Positions 7,597 to 11,239 of a stretch of DNA of 11,239 nt are shown here, piece after piece. Both the position numbers and the translations under genes were made by a program. Each line of letters opens with the position of its first letter. Position 1 is the stretch's first letter. Source of the DNA: an uncultured Clostridia bacterium (GTDB lineage Bacteria; Bacillota; Clostridia; Lachnospirales; Lachnospiraceae); contig CAMWWW010000044.1 of assembly GCA_947178015.1 (NCBI GenBank), positions 1-11,239 of the forward strand, written 5' to 3'. The notes under the pieces were generated by a model that was not told the origin of the DNA, made no database searches, and worked only from the letters and a program-made list of their open reading frames with translations.

Positions 7597-8363
7597 TGAT
7601 TACAAGCGTCAATAATCCATCTGTGAAGAATATTATCGCTTTGAGGAAAAAAGGAAAGCTTCGCAGAGAACAGGATGTTTTTTTGGTGGAGGGACCCAAG
7701 ATGGTCTCCGAGGTGCCAGAAGGGTATCTAAAGGAGCTGTATATCTCCGAAGAATTTCATATAGAGCAGCACAAGATGCTTCTTAAGGGCAAAAATTATG
7801 AGCTGGTAAGCGAACGGGTATTCCGTGAGATGAGTGATACACAGACTCCTCAGGGGGTGCTTGCCGTAGTGCGCCAGCGGCACAGTACCCTTGAGGGGCT
7901 TCTTGCTGTGCCAAAAAGTCATATCTTGATTCTTGAGGATGTCCAAGATCCGGGAAATCTTGGGACGATGTTCCGCACCGGGGAGGGCGCTGGGGTGACA
8001 GGCGTGGTGCTGAGCAGGGGATGTGTCGATCTGTATAATCCCAAAGTCATACGCTCTACCATGGGTTCCGTGTACAGAGTTCCCTTTGTCTACACGGAGG
8101 ATCTGCACAAAACAATACAAAAAATCAAGGAAAGCTGTAAGATATATGCGGCGCATTTACAGGGAGAATATGACTATGACAAAGCAGACTACACCGGCAG
8201 TACAGCGATATTGTTCGGAAATGAGTCGAAAGGGCTTACAAAAGAGACAGCAAAGATGGCGGATAGATGGGTGAAGATACCAATGTTAGGAAAGGTAGAA
8301 TCGCTAAATGTAGCGGTGGCGGCATCCATATTGATGTATGAGGTGTATCGGCAGAGAAGGTGA
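7596..8363 (+). CDS. TrmH/SpoU-family RNA 2'-O-ribose methyltransferase (RlmB-like)
   Basis: This SPOUT-class enzyme transfers a methyl group from S-adenosylmethionine to a ribose 2'-OH, probably on rRNA. The 255 residues split into an N-terminal RNA-binding domain (about 5-95) and a C-terminal knotted catalytic domain (about 108-252). The three SpoU motifs are clear. Motif 1 is DVQDPGNLGTMFRTGEGAG (115-133), with Asn121 and the catalytic Arg127. Motif 2 is LFGNESKGL (206-214, Glu210). Motif 3 is IPMLGKVESLNVAVA (228-242). These form the AdoMet-binding trefoil knot of the family. The exact target cannot be told from sequence: RlmB-like (23S) is most likely, with a tRNA or thiostrepton-resistance-like site as alternatives. 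The ATG overlaps the pfkA stop (TGATG), with a G-rich run just upstream, which indicates translational coupling. I see no terminator after the gene. Confidence 0.9.
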   Translation: MITSVNNPSVKNIIALRKKGKLRREQDVFLVEGPKMVSEVPEGYLKELYISEEFHIEQHKMLLKGKNYELVSERVFREMSDTQTPQGVLAVVRQRHSTLEGLLAVPKSHILILEDVQDPGNLGTMFRTGEGAGVTGVVLSRGCVDLYNPKVIRSTMGSVYRVPFVYTEDLHKTIQKIKESCKIYAAHLQGEYDYDKADYTGSTAILFGNESKGLTKETAKMADRWVKIPMLGKVESLNVAVAASILMYEVYRQRR

Positions 8364-8466
8364 CAATAGAAACGGTGCCATATCTGGAAGAAGGCATATT
8401 TGTGCGGTTTTACAAATGGTGTGGGCTGTTCTGTAATTTCAAATACACGCTAGCTTTTACATATAC

Positions 8467-8495
8467 TTGACAAATTTTAAAGAATTTGTTAAAAT
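8467..8495 (+). promoter_or_regulatory. Strong sigma-A promoter with extended -10 for the SH3/SleB hydrolase
   Basis: A perfect TTGACA (8467-8472) is followed after 17 bp by TAAAAT (8490-8495), preceded by TG at 8487-8488 (extended -10). The start would be near 8502, giving a leader of about 65 nt. It looks like a vegetative promoter, not a sporulation-sigma one. A weaker overlapping pair, TTGTCA (8500-8505) with TATATC (8524-8529), lies just downstream. Confidence 0.85.
8470..8489. repeat. Inverted repeat filling the promoter spacer, candidate operator
   Basis: ACAAATT (8470-8476) and AATTTGT (8483-8489) are perfect 7-bp arms separated by 6 bp. They overlap the end of the -35 box and the extended -10. 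The same words recur downstream as the 8-bp palindrome CAAATTTG (8529-8536), between the transcription start and the ribosome binding site. AT-richness raises the odds of chance. Confidence 0.4.
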
Positions 8496-8555
8496 ATCCT
8501 TGTCACAGTTAATAAGTTTGTAATATATCAAATTTGTTGCAGTATTTGCAAGGTT

Positions 8556-8560
8556 GGAGG
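8556..8560 (+). promoter_or_regulatory. Ribosome binding site that sets the hydrolase start at 8567
   Basis: GGAGG lies 6 nt before ATG 8567. The frame is open back to a TTG at 8534, but that codon has no such site. The ATG also begins directly with a basic residue and membrane segment, as expected for an exported protein. Confidence 0.85.
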
Positions 8561-8566
8561 TTTCAT

Positions 8567-9877
8567 ATGTTAAAGCCGTATAGGGCTGCGGTTATCGGCA
8601 CGGCATGCACGATGGCAGCGGTTGTGGTAACAGGCCTGATTTCGCTTAAAGATGAACAGCCAAATAAGGATACGAACCAAGCTATGGCAACGGAGCAGAG
8701 CATGTCCGCGGATATGGAGCAGCATGAGGCTGGCCCTATCTTAACACTTGCCAGAGCAGCAGATATTCCGGTGGTGATCTTAGAGGTATCTGCAGAGGTT
8801 GAGGAGTATCAGAATACAGAATCTGAGACAGAGGCACAGACAGAACCTTTGCCGGAGGAAACCGTTCCGGCGGAAACTATTCCTGAGGAGACGGAGCCTG
8901 AGACAACGGTGGAGCCATCTGAGTTTGATGGTTATGTGCTTCCAGTTGTCGATGTCTATCTGAACATTCGTGCGGAGCCATCTACAGAGGCAGCGGTTCT
9001 TGGAAAGCTGTATGTGGGCGCTATGGCGAAGATTGTTGAGCAGAACGGAGAATGGACGAAAATCAGTTCCGGCACGGTAGAGGGTTATGTAAATAATGAG
9101 TATATTGTGACAGGAAAAGAAGCAGAGGAGCTAGCCAGACAGGATGGTAGAATGATAGCGACCGTGCTTGAGAATGGAATCAATGTGCGGGAAAATCCGG
9201 GAATGGATGCCGATGTCCTCAATATAGCCGGTCAAGGCGAGCAATATGAGGTTGCAGAGGAGGCAGAGGGCTGGGTTGGAATCCGCTATTCTGAGAATAT
9301 AACAGCGTATATGTCTGCCGATTATGTCAGCGTCGATTTTTTGCTGGGAGAAGCGATCTCGATAGAGGAGGAGCAGGAGCAAATTCGCAAGGCGCAGGAG
9401 GAAGCGGCAAGAAAAGCGGCAGAACAGGCACAGGCGCAGGAAGAAGCCAAGGCAAGAGCAGCAGAGCGTCTTGCAAACAGTCAGCCAGTCGACACGGTGG
9501 TTACGGAGGGCTACAGCGCCAGCTATGATGATACGTATCTGTTGGCATGTCTTGTGCATATGGAGGCAGGAGCAGAGCCATATGAGGGTAAGCTTGCAGT
9601 GGCGAATGTTGTTCTGAACCGGCTAAAATGCGGATATGGCAATACGATATCAGAGGTTATCTATGCGAAGGGGCAATTTACAGGAGCGAATACAGGAGCA
9701 TTGGCAAATCGTCTTGCAAAAGGACCCAATGATGAATGTTTGCAAGCAGCCGTAGAAGCATTAAATGGAGTGAATAATATCGGAGATTACCGAAATTTTA
9801 TCGGCGTGGGCTGGGCAAATTATGGTTCTTATTCTTCTTATACAATAATAGGAAATCATTGCTTTTATAAAAGATAA
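8567..9877 (+). CDS. Exported cell-wall hydrolase: two SH3-like domains plus SleB-type domain
   Basis: A 436-residue secreted or membrane-anchored protein. A short basic start (MLKPYR) leads into a hydrophobic segment at about 7-27, a signal peptide or signal anchor. An acidic Pro/Thr/Glu-rich linker spans about 80-120. Two bacterial SH3-like repeats follow (about 122-183 and 196-256), each with an N-[IV]-R motif (LNIRAEPS 132-139; INVRENPG 205-212). An Ala/Glu/Gln-rich coiled coil covers about 265-304. The C-terminal domain (about 322-434) matches the SleB/Hydrolase_2 family: LACLVHMEAGAEPYEGK (326-342), VVLNR, a GQF block and a GNHCFYKR end. Glu333 is the likely catalytic acid of a lytic transglycosylase-like or related muramidase activity. 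SH3 domains usually bind peptidoglycan. The vegetative-type promoter argues against a purely spore-germination role. Its own promoter and terminator make it a single-gene unit. Confidence 0.88.
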   Translation: MLKPYRAAVIGTACTMAAVVVTGLISLKDEQPNKDTNQAMATEQSMSADMEQHEAGPILTLARAADIPVVILEVSAEVEEYQNTESETEAQTEPLPEETVPAETIPEETEPETTVEPSEFDGYVLPVVDVYLNIRAEPSTEAAVLGKLYVGAMAKIVEQNGEWTKISSGTVEGYVNNEYIVTGKEAEELARQDGRMIATVLENGINVRENPGMDADVLNIAGQGEQYEVAEEAEGWVGIRYSENITAYMSADYVSVDFLLGEAISIEEEQEQIRKAQEEAARKAAEQAQAQEEAKARAAERLANSQPVDTVVTEGYSASYDDTYLLACLVHMEAGAEPYEGKLAVANVVLNRLKCGYGNTISEVIYAKGQFTGANTGALANRLAKGPNDECLQAAVEALNGVNNIGDYRNFIGVGWANYGSYSSYTIIGNHCFYKR

Positions 9878-9932
9878 GCGATAAACATAGAATAAGGTTA
9901 GAGTTGCAAAATAGACATGAAATGAAGCAAGG

Positions 9933-9957
9933 GCGGCAGAATTTTTCTGCCGCTTTT
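9933..9957 (+). terminator. Intrinsic terminator after the wall hydrolase
   Basis: GCGGCAGA (9933-9940) pairs perfectly with TCTGCCGC (9946-9953) around the loop ATTTT, followed by TTTT (9954-9957). The stem is strong and the T-run short. It lies 55 nt after the hydrolase stop and before the promoter of the next gene. Confidence 0.85.
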
Positions 9958-9959
9958 AA

Positions 9960-9976
9960 GATGCTTGCAAAGCATC
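9960..9976. repeat. Perfect palindrome overlapping the patatin-gene promoter, candidate operator
   Basis: GATGCTT (9960-9966) and AAGCATC (9970-9976) are perfect 7-bp arms around GCA. The palindrome covers the whole candidate -35 box. It could bind a dimeric regulator. As RNA it could also form a tight hairpin behind the terminator, so operator function is inference. Confidence 0.4.
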
Positions 9977-9993
9977 AGGAAATAGAGTACAAT
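9965..9993 (+). promoter_or_regulatory. Candidate sigma-A promoter for the patatin-like gene
   Basis: TTGCAA (9965-9970) and TACAAT (9988-9993) are 17 bp apart. The -10 matches consensus at five of six positions and the -35 at four. The start would be near 10000, giving a leader of about 40 nt. Location just after a terminator and before a gene supports it. Confidence 0.6.
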
Positions 9994-10026
9994 AACTGGT
10001 ATCAAATAGGTATATGGGTTGGGATT

Positions 10027-10032
10027 GGAGGG
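10027..10032 (+). promoter_or_regulatory. Ribosome binding site for the GTG-started patatin gene
   Basis: GGAGGG lies 7 nt before GTG 10040. An overlapping ATG at 10038 in another frame reaches a stop after three codons, so GTG is the real start. Confidence 0.75.
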
Positions 10033-10039
10033 CGGATAT

Positions 10040-11239
10040 GTGGAGCTGAAGTTCGATACATCGAAAGAGTATGGCCTAGTTTTAGAAGGTGGTGGAGCCA
10101 GAGGAGCTTATCAGATTGGTGCGTGGAGAGCGCTTATGGAGGCAGGGGTACAAATTAGGGGCGTTTCTGGAACCTCTGTGGGAGCATTGAATGGCGCGTT
10201 GGTGTGTATGGGAGATCTGGAAAAAGCAGAAGAAGTGTGGGAAAACATCTCATATTCACAGGTGATGTCCGTAGAGGATGAATTTATGGAGGGCATTATC
10301 AAGCGTGACTTTAAGAAAATGAGTCAGGCGGAGGTAATTAAGAATTCTCTGCGTTATCTCTCAAATGGAGGCATTGATGTGACGCCGCTTCGAGAGTTGA
10401 TTGCAGGGCATATAGAGGAAGATAAGATTCGTTATGGGGGCGTTGATTTTTTCTTTCAGGTCTTTTCGGTGACAGGGCTTCGAGAGCTTGATGTGGAGGC
10501 GAAGGAGGTGCCGGATGGACAGCTTGCAGATATGGTGCTTGCCAGCGCGTATTTTCCAGTGTTTAAAAAAGAGAAGATCAACGGCAGCAGACTGATAGAT
10601 GCCGGTATGTTTAATAATGTTCCCGTTGATTCACTGGTAAACCGCGGCTATACCGATATTATATCGATCCGCATCTATGGAATTGGTTTAGAAAAGAAAG
10701 TTAAGCTGCCAGAAGGAGTGACCGTCACAGAGATAGCGCCTCGTGTAGAGCTGGGCAGCATCCTTGAATTTGACAGCAAGAGAAGTCGAAAAAACATGAC
10801 CATCGGCTATTATGATGCAATTCGTGTGCTGTATGGGTTAAAGGGAAGAATATATTATATAGACAGTAAGCTTGGAGAGCAGGAATGTCTGTTCCGCTTT
10901 CTGATTCCAGCGGCTGAGAGCCAAAGATTTCTTGCGCAATATGGAATCGAATTGGAGAATGGAGCGTCGTCTTATCGAGATATTTTAGAAAAGCTTCTCC
11001 CGGCGATTGCGCAAGAGCTAAAACTGGAGAAAAGCTGGGGGTATCAAGAGCTGTATCTCGCTGTGCTGGAGGCATCCGCAAAGCTGCTGCGTGTTCAGAA
11101 ATATCAGATCTATACGGAGGATGAGCTGCTTGGCGAGATTAGGAGAAAGTGGGAGGCAATGGCGGAGGAAAAAAAGGAGAAGCTTCCTGATTTTGTGGAG
11201 TATATTCTGTCGACAGATGAAATAGCAGGGCTGGTTATG
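10040..11239 (+). CDS. Patatin-like phospholipase (3' end outside window)
   Basis: The frame is open for 400 codons to the window edge. The patatin core is complete. The oxyanion-hole motif GGGARGAY is at 17-24, after YGLVLE. The nucleophile elbow GTSVG is at 44-48 (Ser46). A SAYFPVF strand is at 169-175. The catalytic Asp is in DAGMFNNVP (187-195, Asp187). Together these give the Ser-Asp dyad of a cytoplasmic or membrane-associated lipid acyl hydrolase. The exact lipid substrate is unknown. Beyond about residue 290 the protein continues as a charged, probably helical region that I do not recognise. It is longer than compact RssA-type members, which end near 300 residues. The GTG start has GGAGGG 7 nt upstream. 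It follows the hydrolase terminator and has its own promoter-like pair. No N-terminal signal peptide is seen. Confidence 0.9.
   Translation, partial: MELKFDTSKEYGLVLEGGGARGAYQIGAWRALMEAGVQIRGVSGTSVGALNGALVCMGDLEKAEEVWENISYSQVMSVEDEFMEGIIKRDFKKMSQAEVIKNSLRYLSNGGIDVTPLRELIAGHIEEDKIRYGGVDFFFQVFSVTGLRELDVEAKEVPDGQLADMVLASAYFPVFKKEKINGSRLIDAGMFNNVPVDSLVNRGYTDIISIRIYGIGLEKKVKLPEGVTVTEIAPRVELGSILEFDSKRSRKNMTIGYYDAIRVLYGLKGRIYYIDSKLGEQECLFRFLIPAAESQRFLAQYGIELENGASSYRDILEKLLPAIAQELKLEKSWGYQELYLAVLEASAKLLRVQKYQIYTEDELLGEIRRKWEAMAEEKKEKLPDFVEYILSTDEIAGLVM

Larger units (their letters stand above)
8364..8566. other. Intergenic control region between the methyltransferase and the wall hydrolase
   Basis: The first 100 bases hold no convincing terminator; a weak 6-bp AT-rich hairpin at 8398-8417 has no T-run. 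A 36-codon frame opens with GTG at 8360, overlapping the methyltransferase stop as GTGA, and closes at 8470. Its coding status is doubtful because it lacks a spaced ribosome binding site. From 8467 on the region is promoter and leader. Confidence 0.6.

Noticed and set aside
8398..8417. Hairpin ATTTGT/ACAAAT after the methyltransferase as a terminator
   Set aside because: Only six mostly A-T pairs, an 8-nt loop and no T-run follow, so it is too weak for an intrinsic terminator.
8534..8566. TTG start for the wall hydrolase adding 11 residues
   Set aside because: There is no ribosome binding site before it, while ATG 8567 has GGAGG at ideal spacing and begins a typical signal segment.
9904..10158. 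84-codon frame across the terminator and the patatin start
   Set aside because: It reads through a clear terminator stem, a promoter and the patatin coding region in the wrong frame, and its product has no recognisable composition.

Overview
The window looks like a chromosomal housekeeping region of a low-to-mid GC Firmicute, most likely a clostridial gut anaerobe of the Lachnospiraceae. This rests on four things: the gene order (ROK glucokinase, murB, rapZ, whiA, dnaE, pfkA, TrmH-family rRNA methyltransferase), strong GGAGG-type ribosome binding sites, sigma-A-like promoters, and a downstream SH3/SleB-type wall hydrolase. The taxonomic call comes from recalled gene order and protein style; no database search was made. 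All genes lie on the + strand.

Region 1 (1-8363) is one tightly packed gene train. It holds the 3' end of a ROK glucokinase, murB (TTG start), rapZ, whiA (true start at 2069), dnaE (1161 aa, PHP-type Pol III alpha), pfkA and a SpoU/TrmH-type 2'-O-ribose methyltransferase. Gaps are 6 to 28 nt, except for 83 nt before pfkA, and pfkA and the methyltransferase overlap by one base. The cluster joins sugar phosphorylation (glucokinase, phosphofructokinase), wall precursor synthesis (MurB, and RapZ as a possible amino-sugar regulator), division and chromosome control (WhiA), replication (DnaE) and rRNA modification. A good sigma-A-like promoter sits across the dnaE stop codon and could drive pfkA separately. 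Its leader contains a GC-rich hairpin.

Region 2 (8364-8566) is a control region with an excellent extended -10 promoter, an inverted repeat filling the promoter spacer, and a second palindrome in the leader. It drives an exported or membrane-anchored protein with two SH3-like domains and a SleB-type hydrolase domain (8567-9877), which ends at a clear intrinsic terminator (9933-9957).

Region 3 (9958-11239) has another promoter-like pair overlapped by a perfect 7-bp-arm palindrome, then a GTG-started patatin-like phospholipase that runs off the window (400 codons seen).

I see no mobile element, CRISPR array, tRNA, rRNA or defence system, and no clearly novel multi-gene system. The most useful leads are regulatory: the pfkA leader, the two palindrome-overlapped promoters, and the absence of glmR/yvcK and an HPr-like gene from the expected places.
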